DNA of 64,000 nt from Rubrivirga litoralis (lineage in GTDB: Bacteria; Bacteroidota; Rhodothermia; Rhodothermales; Rubricoccaceae): positions 39,787 through 103,786 of the forward strand of contig NZ_JAVRHT010000008.1 of the NCBI RefSeq assembly GCF_031846415.1. The letters are read 5' to 3'. Of this stretch, positions 1 to 7,822 are shown piece after piece. A program made the translations under genes and the position numbers. The first letter of the stretch is position 1; every line of letters begins with the position of its first letter. The notes beneath the pieces were generated by a model. The model ran no database searches and was not told the DNA's origin. It saw nothing but the letters and a program-made list of their open reading frames with translations.

Positions 1-17
1 AACACGAAACAGCACCC

Positions 18-830
18 ATGCGCCTGACCGACTACGATCGCACCGTCCTCCGCGAGATCGACCGCTGGGAGCGGGGCGAGACGTTCCTCCAGCAGGCGCT
101 CGGGTTCGCCATGCGGCCGGTCGACTGGGCGTTCGACCAGTTCGTGCCGGAGGCCGTGGTCGACGCGCTCACGGACGCGCTGACGAAGGCGCTCGCGGCC
201 CTCAACGACGCCAGCGCCTGGACCTACGACGAGGCCGAGGTTCTGGAGAAGGCGCGCGCGGTCGGGATCGAAGCCGAGTCCGTCGAGGACTTGCGCGACG
301 AGCCGCTCGACCGGCTCGACGCGCTGGCCCGGTCGTTCACGTCGCAGAACGCGGTTCTCGCCGCGCTCTCCGGGGGCGGGGCGGGCCTGGGCGGCGGCCT
401 GCTGCTGGCGGCCGACGTGCCGGTCCTGTTCACGGTCAACTTCCGCCTGATCCAGCAGGTCGCGGCGGCTTATGGGTTCCCGCTGAAGGGGCCGGGCTAC
501 CTGCCGCTCGTCGTCGGCATCTTCAACGTGGCGGCGTCCGGGAGCCGCGAGGCGAAGTCCGACGTGCGCCGCGAGCTGGCCGTGGCCGCGGCGTCGGTCG
601 ACGGCGGCGGCTACCGCGGGCGCCGCGCCGACGGGACACTCCGCGAGCAGCTCGGGCACGTCCCCCGCGAGATCGCCAAGAACCTGGGCGCGCAGAAGCT
701 GGCCCAGACGATCCCGATCGCGGGCGCGGCGGTCGGGGCGGGCGTGAACTACTGGTTCACCGACCAGACGGCGCAGGCGGCGGCCATGCTCAGCCGGGCG
801 CTGTACCTGGAGCGGAAGGAGCGGCTGTAG
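18..830 (+). CDS. EcsC family protein
   Basis: The 270-residue product has the overall pattern of the EcsC family (named after the third gene of the Bacillus ecs locus), whose biochemical role is not settled. A Gly/Ala-rich hydrophobic segment lies around residues 115-140 and a second one near 225-245, so it is probably membrane-associated. ATG start with no Shine-Dalgarno signal upstream. It stands alone on the plus strand, followed by a repeat-rich spacer. The family call comes from overall resemblance; function is unknown. Confidence 0.75.
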   Translation: MRLTDYDRTVLREIDRWERGETFLQQALGFAMRPVDWAFDQFVPEAVVDALTDALTKALAALNDASAWTYDEAEVLEKARAVGIEAESVEDLRDEPLDRLDALARSFTSQNAVLAALSGGGAGLGGGLLLAADVPVLFTVNFRLIQQVAAAYGFPLKGPGYLPLVVGIFNVAASGSREAKSDVRRELAVAAASVDGGGYRGRRADGTLREQLGHVPREIAKNLGAQKLAQTIPIAGAAVGAGVNYWFTDQTAQAAAMLSRALYLERKERL

Positions 831-930
831 ACCGGGGGCAGGACAGCCGCCCCGCCCCCGTTGGTCCCAACATCGAACGCACCGCTGGTGCCACGGGCGA
901 ACCGCGCCCAGACCGCCGCCCCGCCCGTAC

Positions 931-955
931 GGGCGACCGCCGGTCGCCCCTACGA
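931..955. repeat. Palindrome, GGGCGACCG/CGGTCGCCC core
   Basis: Nine-base arms (931-939 and 941-949) around one central base, followed by CTACGA. It belongs to the dispersed palindrome family whose members end in CTACG on one side. The same core recurs at 35620-35634, and a damaged half is at 1628-1649. Confidence 0.8.
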
Positions 956-999
956 CGGCCACCCCGCCCACGTGCCACGGCTCGGCCAGTGTGCCCGAC

Positions 1000-1025
1000 G
1001 GCGTTGCATGCAACGCCGCTACGAC
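1000..1025. repeat. Palindrome GGCGTTGCATGCAACGCC
   Basis: An 18-base perfect palindrome (1000-1017) followed by GCTACGA. It is repeated exactly at 59742-59759, and a variant with compensating changes lies at 54624-54643. It sits directly upstream of the candidate promoter of the SRA gene. Confidence 0.85.
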
Positions 1026-1040
1026 GGCTGCCCCGGCGCG

Positions 1041-1058
1041 GGCAGGGTGGTGCATCTT
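1041..1058 (+). promoter_or_regulatory. GC-box plus CATCTT promoter-like module
   Basis: GGCAGGGTGG followed by TGCATCTT, ending 9 bases before the SRA start codon. The same arrangement (G-rich box, 2-3 bases, CATCTT) occurs at 35661-35677, 32055-32071 and 54721-54738. No good -35 hexamer is visible here. Confidence 0.4.
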
Positions 1059-1067
1059 CTGCCCACT

Positions 1068-1532
1068 ATGTTCGGCCACGTTCCCGGCGTCTCCATCGGC
1101 GACCTATTCCCTGACCGCGTCGCGCTCGCCGTCGCCGGCGTCCACCGCCCGCGGCGGGCCGGCATCTGCGGGCGCGCGGCCGAGGGCGCCGAGTCCGTCA
1201 TCCTCAACTGCGCGTTCGTCGACGACGAGGACCGCGGCGACATCGTCCTCTACACCGGCTCCGGCGCGCGCCACCCGAAGACGGGCCGCCAGATCGGGGA
1301 CCAGACGCTGACGCGCTCGAACCTCGCGCTCGCCCAGAGCGCCCGCCGCGGCCTCCCCGTGCGCGTGAGCCGCGGGGCGGGGCGGCGCGTCTGGGACCCG
1401 CCCGCTGAGGGCTACCGCTACGACGGCCTCTACCGCGTGACGGACTACCACCCCGCCACGGGCGAGGACGGCTACCGGATCTGGCGCTTCCGCCTGGAGG
1501 CCGTCGCCGGCGAGAGCCGGGCGGCGCCCTGA
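1068..1532 (+). CDS. Stand-alone SRA/YDG-domain protein
   Basis: The 154 residues are almost entirely one SRA (SET and RING associated, YDG) domain. FGHVPG is at residues 2-7, GVHRP at 24-28, a DDEDRGD segment near 52-58, YTG at 62-64 and the diagnostic RYDGLY at 117-122. SRA domains flip out and bind 5-methylcytosine or hemimethylated DNA. In bacteria they are usually fused to HNH or other nucleases, as in modification-dependent restriction enzymes. No nuclease domain or adjacent nuclease gene is visible. I chose the ATG at 1068 because the domain begins there; the upstream open frame crosses a palindromic repeat. Confidence 0.8.
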   Translation: MFGHVPGVSIGDLFPDRVALAVAGVHRPRRAGICGRAAEGAESVILNCAFVDDEDRGDIVLYTGSGARHPKTGRQIGDQTLTRSNLALAQSARRGLPVRVSRGAGRRVWDPPAEGYRYDGLYRVTDYHPATGEDGYRIWRFRLEAVAGESRAAP

Positions 1533-1646
1533 CCTCCCCGTCCGGAGGCCGGCCCACCCCGCCCGCGCACGCGGCGAGAGCGCCCTGATCGCCCCGCCCT
1601 CGCTGACCGGGCGGGCCGCCCCGCCCAGGGCGGCGGCCGGTCGCCC

Positions 1647-3155
1647 CTACCGATAGCGTGCGAGGGCCGCGGCCTCGTCGGCGGGCGGGGCGGGGTGGAA
1701 CGCCTCGCGCGCCGCCTGCTCGGCCAGCCACGCCGGCACGTCGTCGCGCTTGCGGAGGGCGCGGTCGGACTTGGAGGCGACGTGCCCGTAGATCTTCCGC
1801 TCCGACGACCACAGCTTCGCGTCGCCGAAGCCCCAGCGGATGCCGCCGTAGGTCGAGGCGTCGCGGCCGTCGAGGCTGAAGCGGTCGTTGAGCCAGCACG
1901 CCGTGGCGAAGGTGTCCTGCGGCGTCTCGCGCCATTTCAGGATCTGCTTGACCCAGTACATCCTGAGGTTGTTGTTCATCCAGCCGTCCAGCAAAAACTG
2001 CTTCTGGGCCGCGTTCCACGTTTCGTCGTCCGTCTCGCCGCGCGCGAGCTCGTCGAGCGAGTAGAGGGCGGGGCGGGGGTCCGAGGCGTGGGCCTCCAGC
2101 GTCTCGCGGGCGTCGGCGGGCAGGCCGGACCACCCCGCCCAGTCGGGCTCCCAGCGGCAGCGGTGGTGATAGACTTCGCGCCACGTCAGCGTCTCGTCCA
2201 AGAACTTCCACCGGGCGGCGGGGTGGACGTCGCCGGCGGCCTCGGCGTCGAGCACGGCGCGGGCCACCTCGCGCGGCGAGAGCACGCCAAAGTGCATCCA
2301 GGGCGAGATCGCCGCCGTCGCGTCGTCCAGCGCCGGGTTGTTGCGCGTCCACTTGTAGCGGGGGACCACGTGCTCGACAGCGTGGCGCAGCCGGTCGAGC
2401 GCGGCCGAGCGCCGCCCCGCCCAGCCCGGCGCCGGGGGCACGGTCATGTCGACGCCGCACGCGGCGATGATCGCGTCGAGATCGCTGTCCAGCGGCTCGT
2501 GCTCCACGTCGAGGTCGCCGTCGAAGGGCGGGGCGGCGGGCTCCTGGCGGAGGTCGGTGTCCAGGTGCTCGTCGCGGAGCGGGGTGTGCGCGGCGCGGAA
2601 CGCCTTGGTCGTCGTGAGCGGCGCCTCGAACGCGTTCATGGGGACCGCGCAGCAGGCGTCGACGGCGAGGACAGCCCGGTCGAGCCGCTCGGCCAGACGG
2701 TCCGCGTACTCGCGTGTCACGAACGTGGGCACGTCGTCCACGACGACGGCCGCGGCCCGCTCGGCAAGGCGCGCGGCGACGTCCACCGACGCCGCCCCGG
2801 CGGTTTGCGCCCCGGCGGTTTGCGCCCCGGCGGTCTGCGCCCCGGCCGCGCGGCGGACGTAGCGGACGAACCGGAGCCCGCGCGCCTCCACCCCGCCCTC
2901 CAGCTCCTGGCTCGCCTCCAGGATGAATCGGTGGAGCCGGTGCGAGGCGTACGGGTAGGTGTTGTCGAGCGTGTGGAGCACGACGACCGGGAGCCCGCGG
3001 TCGTTGCCCAGCGCGACGGCCGCGTCGATCGCCGGGTTCTCGTCGGCGCGGAGCGCCTGCATAAGCCAGCACAGGACGTAGTCGCGTCCGCGCGAGATGA
3101 TGTAGCGGTCGGTGAGTTTCCGCGTGCGGAGGTCGAGGGCAGACTGTGCGGTCAC
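1647..3155 (-). CDS. phrB: Class II CPD photolyase
   Basis: The 502-residue FAD protein would repair cyclobutane pyrimidine dimers with blue light. The N-terminal block GRDYVLCWLMQALRADEN (about residues 20-37) and the C-terminal WNAAQ, LRMYWVKQILKW and LNDRFSLDGRD motifs match class II photolyases. The usual HGFMRMYW stretch reads NNNLRMYW here. The GTG at 3155 is chosen because the conserved N-terminus needs it; the first in-frame ATG would remove it. An in-frame 15-bp tandem repeat (2797-2851) inserts a repeated AGAQT segment after VRRA. The C-terminus and several loops contain the GC-box motif. Confidence 0.82.
   Translation of the reverse strand: MTAQSALDLRTRKLTDRYIISRGRDYVLCWLMQALRADENPAIDAAVALGNDRGLPVVVLHTLDNTYPYASHRLHRFILEASQELEGGVEARGLRFVRYVRRAAGAQTAGAQTAGAQTAGAASVDVAARLAERAAAVVVDDVPTFVTREYADRLAERLDRAVLAVDACCAVPMNAFEAPLTTTKAFRAAHTPLRDEHLDTDLRQEPAAPPFDGDLDVEHEPLDSDLDAIIAACGVDMTVPPAPGWAGRRSAALDRLRHAVEHVVPRYKWTRNNPALDDATAAISPWMHFGVLSPREVARAVLDAEAAGDVHPAARWKFLDETLTWREVYHHRCRWEPDWAGWSGLPADARETLEAHASDPRPALYSLDELARGETDDETWNAAQKQFLLDGWMNNNLRMYWVKQILKWRETPQDTFATACWLNDRFSLDGRDASTYGGIRWGFGDAKLWSSERKIYGHVASKSDRALRKRDDVPAWLAEQAAREAFHPAPPADEAAALARYR
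2797..2851. repeat. 15-bp tandem repeat inside photolyase
   Basis: About three and a half copies of GCCCCGGCGGTTTGC, in frame, encoding repeats of AGAQT on the minus strand. Because the unit is 15 bases, copy-number changes keep the reading frame. The segment falls in the N-terminal antenna/alpha-beta domain between conserved blocks. Confidence 0.9.
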
Positions 3156-3360
3156 GGGCAGAGGGAGGTGGCCGCCCCGCCCTGACACTCGGCGGGGTCG
3201 GCGAGTGCCGCCGCGAGGGCGGGGGAGGCGCTCAACCGGACGTCGTTCTGGGTCCACCAGGGGGCGCGGCGCATGGGGGCGGGGCGGGTGCCCGGCGCGT
3301 ACGCCGCCCCGCCCGAGGCAGGTTCGGGGCCGCCCCGCCCCAGGAGGCCCCTGACAACGA

Positions 3361-3392
3361 CGAGCGCCGCCCCCGGTGGAGGGCGGCGCTCG
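3361..3392 (-). terminator. Terminator-like hairpin after the msr operon
   Basis: A 12-bp perfect stem (3361-3372 with 3381-3392) and an 8-base loop CCGGTGGA, about 30 bases beyond the msrB stop on the minus strand. No strong U-tract follows (CGTTGTC). The same loop occurs in the hairpin at 48243-48269. Confidence 0.6.
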
Positions 3393-3421
3393 GAGCGGCC
3401 GGGTAGGGTGGGGCGGGGCGG

Positions 3422-3910
3422 TTACTCCCCGAACGCCTCCGCGTACTCGCCGTAGCCCTCGGCGCGGAGCCGGCTCGCGGGGACGAACCTCAGGGCCGCC
3501 GAGTTCATGCAGTACCGCAAGCCGGTCGGCCGGGGGCCGTCGCGGAAGACGTGGCCCAGGTGCGAGTCGGCGCGGGCCGAGCGGACTTCGGTCCGCGTCA
3601 TGCCCGCCGAGCGGTCCGCGACCTTCTTGACGGCGCCGTTCGTGATCGGGCGCACGAAGCTGGGCCAGCCGGTCCCGCTCTTGAACTTGTCCTGGGACGA
3701 GAACAGCGGCTCGCCCGAGACCACGTCGACGTAGATCCCCGGCCGCTCGTTGTCCCAGTAGGCGTTGCGGAAGGCGGGCTCCGTCCCGTCCTGCTGCGTC
3801 ACGCGGTACTGCACGGGCGTCAGCCGCTCGCGGAGCTCGGCGTCGGACTGGGCGTGCGCGAGCGGGGCGGCGAGTGCGGCGAGGAGGAGGAGGGCGGGGA
3901 GGCGGGGCAT
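3422..3910 (-). CDS. msrB: Exported methionine-R-sulfoxide reductase MsrB (copy 1)
   Basis: MsrB reduces methionine-R-sulfoxide in oxidised proteins. The 162-residue product starts with a cleavable signal peptide (hydrophobic to residue 20, ending AHAQ), so it acts outside the cytoplasm. The catalytic cysteine is Cys134 in RYCMNS. The segment SGTGWPSF has Thr where many MsrBs carry the resolving Cys, and the zinc CxxC pairs are absent, so recycling must rely on another route. It is the third gene of the msrA-msrB-msrB set on the minus strand and is a clear paralogue of its neighbour. Confidence 0.93.
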   Translation of the reverse strand: MPRLPALLLLAALAAPLAHAQSDAELRERLTPVQYRVTQQDGTEPAFRNAYWDNERPGIYVDVVSGEPLFSSQDKFKSGTGWPSFVRPITNGAVKKVADRSAGMTRTEVRSARADSHLGHVFRDGPRPTGLRYCMNSAALRFVPASRLRAEGYGEYAEAFGE

Positions 3911-3976
3911 GTCGGGGCGGGGAGGCGCGGGCGGGGCGGGAGCGGGGAGGCCACACGGACCGCCCCGCCCTCCGCC

Positions 3977-4492
3977 CTACTCGAAGAGGTCGGCGTACTC
4001 GCCGTAGCCCTCGGCGTCGAGCTGGTCGGCCGGGACGAAGCGGAGGGCGGCCGAGTTGAGGCAGTACCGCAGCCCGGTGGGCTCGGGGCCGTCGGTGAAC
4101 ACGTGGCCGAGGTGCGAGTCCGACGACGGCGAGCGGACCTCGGTCCGCGTCATGAGCAGCGAGTGGTCGGGCTGCGTCGTGACGGCGTCCTCGCTCAGCG
4201 GCTCCCAGAAGCTGGGCCAGCCGGTCCCGCTCTCGTACTTCGTCGTCGAGGCGAACAGCGGCGTCCCGTCGACAACGTCGACGTAGAGGCCGGGCGCCTT
4301 GTTGTCCCAGTAGGCATTCGCGAACGGGGGCTCGGTGCCGTCCTGCTGCGTCACGTAGTACTGCATCCGCGTGAGCCGGTCCTGGAGCGCGGCGTCGTCG
4401 GAGCCGGCTGCGGCGGGGGCGGGGCGGAGAACGGCGAAGCCGACCGCGGCGAGAACGGCGAGCCCGGCGAGGGCGAGGAGGATCTTGTTCAT
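3977..4492 (-). CDS. msrB: Exported methionine-R-sulfoxide reductase MsrB (copy 2)
   Basis: A second MsrB of 171 residues, sharing long stretches with the downstream copy (QQDGTEP, GLRYC, SHLGHVF, EGYGEYA). The catalytic residue is Cys144. The N-terminus is a hydrophobic segment (residues 3-21) followed by PAPAAAG, which could be a signal peptide or an anchor. The resolving-Cys position is again Thr (SGTGWPSF). The tandem arrangement suggests a local duplication. Spacing to both neighbours is short (about 55-65 bases), consistent with one transcript. Confidence 0.93.
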   Translation of the reverse strand: MNKILLALAGLAVLAAVGFAVLRPAPAAAGSDDAALQDRLTRMQYYVTQQDGTEPPFANAYWDNKAPGLYVDVVDGTPLFASTTKYESGTGWPSFWEPLSEDAVTTQPDHSLLMTRTEVRSPSSDSHLGHVFTDGPEPTGLRYCLNSAALRFVPADQLDAEGYGEYADLFE

Positions 4493-4546
4493 GGGTCTGT
4501 CGGGTGGAGACGGACCACCCCGCCCACAGCGGGGCGGGGCGGCGGG

Positions 4547-5227
4547 CTAGAGCGCGGGTCCGAGGCCGCCGGCGCTCTCGCCCCAGAGCTCGTCGAGGCG
4601 CGCGTCGCGGCGGCACCCGACGCGGTAGCTCTGGTAGCGGACCGGGTTCGTGCGGTAGAAGTCCTGGTGGTAGCCCTCGGCGGCGTAGAACGGGGCCGCG
4701 TCGAGGACCGGGACCTCGACCGTGCGGCCGAACCGCTCCTCCAGCGCCGCCTTCGTGGCCTCGGCCGCCTCGCGCTCGGCCGGCGTGCCCGCGAAGATGG
4801 CGGGGCGGTAGGGCGAGCCGCGGTCGCAGAACTGGCCGCCGCCGTCGAGCGGGTCCACGTTGTGCCAGTAGACCTGGAGGAGCGTGTCGTAGCTCACGAC
4901 CGTCGGGTCGTAGATCACCTCGACCGACTCGTAGTGGCCGGTCGTCTTGGACGAGACCTCGTCGTAGGTCGGGTTGGGGACGGTCCCGCCCGCGAACCCG
5001 GAGATCACGCCGGCCACGCCGTCGAGCTCCTCGAACGGCTTCTCCATGCACCAGAAGCACCCGCCGGCAAAGACGGCCGTGTCGGCGACGGCCGGGTCGA
5101 TGTCGAGCGCGACGGGCGGGGCGGCGGGCTCGGACCCCGCGCAGGCGGCGCCGAGCACGACGAGGGCCGCGAGGGGGAGGAACAGCGTGAGGAGCGGTCG
5201 GCGCACGGGCGGGGCGGGGTGGTTCAC
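4547..5227 (-). CDS. msrA: Lipoprotein methionine-S-sulfoxide reductase MsrA
   Basis: The 226-residue product carries the MsrA active-site motif GGCFWC (residues 55-60, catalytic Cys57). It also has the typical GHYESVEVIYDP block and the Y-H-Q-D-F-Y motif near the C-terminus. The N-terminus is a lipoprotein signal with lipobox LGAAC (Cys29), placing the enzyme at the membrane. It is the first gene of an envelope methionine-repair operon with two MsrBs. The start is a GTG; a second in-frame GTG at 5206 directly precedes RRPLLTLF and would give a more typical signal peptide, so the true start may be there. Confidence 0.92.
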   Translation of the reverse strand: MNHPAPPVRRPLLTLFLPLAALVVLGAACAGSEPAAPPVALDIDPAVADTAVFAGGCFWCMEKPFEELDGVAGVISGFAGGTVPNPTYDEVSSKTTGHYESVEVIYDPTVVSYDTLLQVYWHNVDPLDGGGQFCDRGSPYRPAIFAGTPAEREAAEATKAALEERFGRTVEVPVLDAAPFYAAEGYHQDFYRTNPVRYQSYRVGCRRDARLDELWGESAGGLGPAL

Positions 5228-5285
5228 GTTCTAAGACGTGCAGAGGGCGCTCGTTCTTTCGCCGCCCGCCGCCCCGCCCGGGGTC

Positions 5286-6017
5286 TCACCGAGGATTCGT
5301 GGCGCTGAACGTGGTCCACACGAGGACCACGCCGCAGGCGGCCCCGGGTCGCCCGACGGGCCGGTACTGGATCGGGACCTGCGCGCCCCGGTACACCTCG
5401 ATGGCCACGACGTCCTGGGCGGGCACGATGTCCAGGTCTTCCGTGAGGGCGGGCGAATAGGACCCGTCGAGGTAGACGCCCATCCGGCACCGCCCGCGCG
5501 TCGACACGACGCCCGTCCCAAAGGCGCCCGGCTGGACGAGGACGCCGGGCACGCTGCCGCGGAGCGCGTCGGAGAGGACGATGGGGTTCCGGCGCGCGAG
5601 GTCCTCGGCGTCGAGGACGGTCCCGAACCCAGATTGCTGCCGCCGGAAGAACCCGTCGCGCGCCATCCGCGAGCGCTCGAGCTGTTTGCCCTCGACCACG
5701 ACGCCGCCGAGGAGGCCCGTCGCGTCCTCCAGGTTCACGGCGAGCGCCCACGGGCCGGGCGCCGTCAGCTCGATCTCCAGCTCGACCGGCAGGCTGCCCA
5801 CGAACGACACGCGAACGGTGTGCTCGCCCGGAGCGACGTCCTCGAACGCGGTCAGCCCCTCGGCGTCGGTTGAGGCCCCGCGCTCGCCGAGCTGGACGGT
5901 GGCGCCCACGACCGGCTCGCCGTCCGGCCGCTGGACGCCGACGTAGAGCGTGTCCGCCTGGGCGAACGCCGCGAGCGGGGCGAGGAGCAGGAGGGCGAGG
6001 AGCGGGGCGGTGCGCAT
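5286..6017 (-). CDS. Carboxypeptidase-regulatory-like and TonB-plug domain protein
   Basis: The 243-residue secreted protein has a signal peptide (residues 1-20, ending FAQA). A carboxypeptidase-regulatory-like beta sandwich with GEPVVGATVQL follows (about 28-100), then a TonB-receptor plug-like segment. It stops without a 22-strand barrel, so it is not a transporter by itself. Such short proteins may be envelope adaptors or remnants of SusC-type receptors; which applies cannot be told here. Its start is divergent from der, with inverted GC-box copies between them. Confidence 0.6.
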   Translation of the reverse strand: MRTAPLLALLLLAPLAAFAQADTLYVGVQRPDGEPVVGATVQLGERGASTDAEGLTAFEDVAPGEHTVRVSFVGSLPVELEIELTAPGPWALAVNLEDATGLLGGVVVEGKQLERSRMARDGFFRRQQSGFGTVLDAEDLARRNPIVLSDALRGSVPGVLVQPGAFGTGVVSTRGRCRMGVYLDGSYSPALTEDLDIVPAQDVVAIEVYRGAQVPIQYRPVGRPGAACGVVLVWTTFSATNPR

Positions 6018-6049
6018 GGGTGGGCGGGGCGGGTCAGCTGTAGGACGGG

Positions 6050-6135
6050 CGGGGCGGCCCTCTTCGTCTCTGGTCGCCCCGCCCACACGTACGGTCCGCC
6101 CCGCCCCGCCCGCAGTGGACCCCCGGGCGGGGCGG
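6050..6135. repeat. Inverted GC-box pairs between divergent genes
   Basis: Two inverted pairs of GGGCGGGGCGG-type boxes fill the spacer between the plug-like gene and der. The first pair is around 6050-6080 and the second around 6097-6138. They could form hairpins or cruciforms and contain few A/T bases. Confidence 0.6.
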
Positions 6136-6179
6136 GGCCGTTCGCCCGGTTCTGCCCACCCCGCCCCCGCCCTAGCTCT

Positions 6180-7508
6180 ATGGCTCTCGTCGCGATCGTC
6201 GGCCGTCCCAACGTCGGCAAGTCCACGCTGTTCAACCGGCTCACCGAGGAGCGCCGGGCCATCGTCGACGACCAGCCCGGGGTCACGCGCGACCGGCTGT
6301 TCGGCGAGGTCGAGTGGACGGGGCGGACGTTCGACCTCGTCGACACGGGCGGGCTCGTGCCGCGCTCGGCCGAGCGGTTCGACGCGGCCATCCGCGAGCA
6401 GGTGGTCCTCACGCTCGGCGAGGCCGACGTCATCCTGTTCGTCGTCGACACGCTGACGGGGACGACGGAGCCGGACCAGGAGGTGGCCAAGATGCTCCGC
6501 CGCGCCGAGCAGCCCGTCATCGTCGTCGCCAACAAGGCCGACACCGAGGGGCGCAAGAACGACGCGGCCGAGTTCTGGGGCCTCGGGTTCGATCAGATGT
6601 TCCCGCTCAGCTCGGTCAACGGGACCGGCACGGGCGACTTCCTCGACGCCGTCGTCGCCGCGCTCCCCGACGAGCCGGAGCGGGACGAGAGCGACGACGC
6701 GCCCCGCATCGCCTTTATCGGCCGCCCCAACGTGGGCAAGTCGTCGCTGGCGAACCGGCTCCTGGGGCAGACGCGGTCCATCGTCACCGAGATCGCTGGG
6801 ACCACGCGGGACTCGGTCGACGCCCGCGTCGCGTGGCCGTCCGGGGGCGAGGACGAGGAGCCGCGCGAGGTGGTCCTCGTCGACACGGCCGGGCTCCGCA
6901 AAAAGGCGAAGGTGAAGGAGAACGTCGAGTTCTACTCGACGCTCCGCACGCAGCGGGCGCTCCAGGCGTGCGACGTGGCCGTCCTGCTCGTCGACGCCGA
7001 GCAGGGCCTGGAAGGCCAGGACGCCCGCGTGCTCCGCGAGGCGGCGGCGCTCCGCAAGGGGCTCGTCATCGTCGTCAACAAGTGGGACCTGATCGAGGAC
7101 AAGGAGACGAACACGGCCCGCGACATGGAGCGCGGGATCCGGGAAAAGATGGGGCTGCTCGACTACGTCCCGGTCGTGTTCGCGAGCGCCGAGACGGGCC
7201 AGCGGGCGGGGAGGGTGCTCGACATCGCGCTCCGCGTGTTCGACGAGCGCCGCAAGCGCGTGCCGACGGCGCGGCTCAACGAGGTGGTCGAGAAGGCGGT
7301 CCAGCGGCAGAGCCCGCCGAGCTACCGCAACAACTACGTCCGCATCAAATACGCGAGCCAGATCCGCACCGAGCCGCCGGTCTTCGCCTTTTTCGCCAAC
7401 CACCCGCAGGGCGTCAAGGAGAGCTACCGGCGGTACCTCGAGAACCAGCTCCGCGCCGCGTTCGGCTTCGAGGGCGTCCCGCTGACGCTGAGCTTTAAGC
7501 AGAAGTGA
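6180..7508 (+). CDS. der: Ribosome biogenesis GTPase Der (EngA)
   Basis: Der is an essential GTPase with two tandem G domains that acts in 50S subunit maturation. Both Walker A motifs read GRPNVGKS (near residues 8 and 181). NKAD and NKWD guanine-specificity motifs are present, and a KH-like C-terminal domain ends near LSFKQK. Length (442) is normal for the family. The ATG follows CCTAGCTCT directly, so the leader is very short or absent. The stop codon is immediately followed by a heptamer tandem array. Confidence 0.97.
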   Translation: MALVAIVGRPNVGKSTLFNRLTEERRAIVDDQPGVTRDRLFGEVEWTGRTFDLVDTGGLVPRSAERFDAAIREQVVLTLGEADVILFVVDTLTGTTEPDQEVAKMLRRAEQPVIVVANKADTEGRKNDAAEFWGLGFDQMFPLSSVNGTGTGDFLDAVVAALPDEPERDESDDAPRIAFIGRPNVGKSSLANRLLGQTRSIVTEIAGTTRDSVDARVAWPSGGEDEEPREVVLVDTAGLRKKAKVKENVEFYSTLRTQRALQACDVAVLLVDAEQGLEGQDARVLREAAALRKGLVIVVNKWDLIEDKETNTARDMERGIREKMGLLDYVPVVFASAETGQRAGRVLDIALRVFDERRKRVPTARLNEVVEKAVQRQSPPSYRNNYVRIKYASQIRTEPPVFAFFANHPQGVKESYRRYLENQLRAAFGFEGVPLTLSFKQK

Positions 7509-7601
7509 GGGAAGTGGAAAGTGGGAAGTGGAAAGTGGGAAGTGGGAAGTGGAAAGTGGAAAGTGGAAAGTGGAAAGTGGAAAGTGGAAAGTGGAAAGTG
7601 G
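7509..7601. repeat. Heptamer tandem array GGAAAGT/GGGAAGT
   Basis: About 13 units of a 7-base repeat (GTGGAAA with GTGGGAA variants) begin at the first base after the der stop codon. The same heptamer forms the array at 33833-33868, which also begins at the base after a stop codon. This is an array without spacers, so it is not a CRISPR. Confidence 0.95.
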
Positions 7602-7822
7602 CCGCTTGGCCTCGACGCACCGGATTTGTTCCACCCCGCCCACGGGAGGCGTCCGTAGGGACACGGCTTGCCGTGTCCGATCTGGGCGGGGCGGTCCTCG
7701 CCGCCGCCCCGCCCGGTGCGTTGCGGGCGGGGCGGTCGGATGCGCGGCCCCGGGCTGGTCCGTCTGCACCAGGGCGGGGCGGGGCGGACGGCCTAGCTTG
7801 GCGGCGCCACCCCGCCCCGCCC
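7602..7822. other. Gene-free spacer with palindrome and dispersed repeats
   Basis: With the heptamer array this makes a spacer of more than 300 bases without a gene. It holds the palindrome GGACACGGC-TT-GCCGTGTCC (7659-7678), several GC boxes, a diverged copy of the GTCCG(T/C)(T/C)TGCAC repeat (7755-7787), and a promoter-like TAGCTTGG at 7794-7801, about 22 bases before the kinase GTG. Confidence 0.7.

Noticed and set aside
861..1067. N-terminal extension of the SRA gene to 861
   Set aside because: The extension would translate palindromic repeats and GC boxes; the SRA domain starts right at the ATG at 1068.
1204..5060. Very long minus-strand open frames overlapping the photolyase and msr genes in other frames
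   Set aside because: Low-complexity Arg/Pro/Gly translations without family motifs; at this GC content stop codons are rare, so long empty frames are expected.
7509..7601. Heptamer array considered as a CRISPR array
   Set aside because: Units are contiguous 7-mers without unique spacers, and no cas gene is present.
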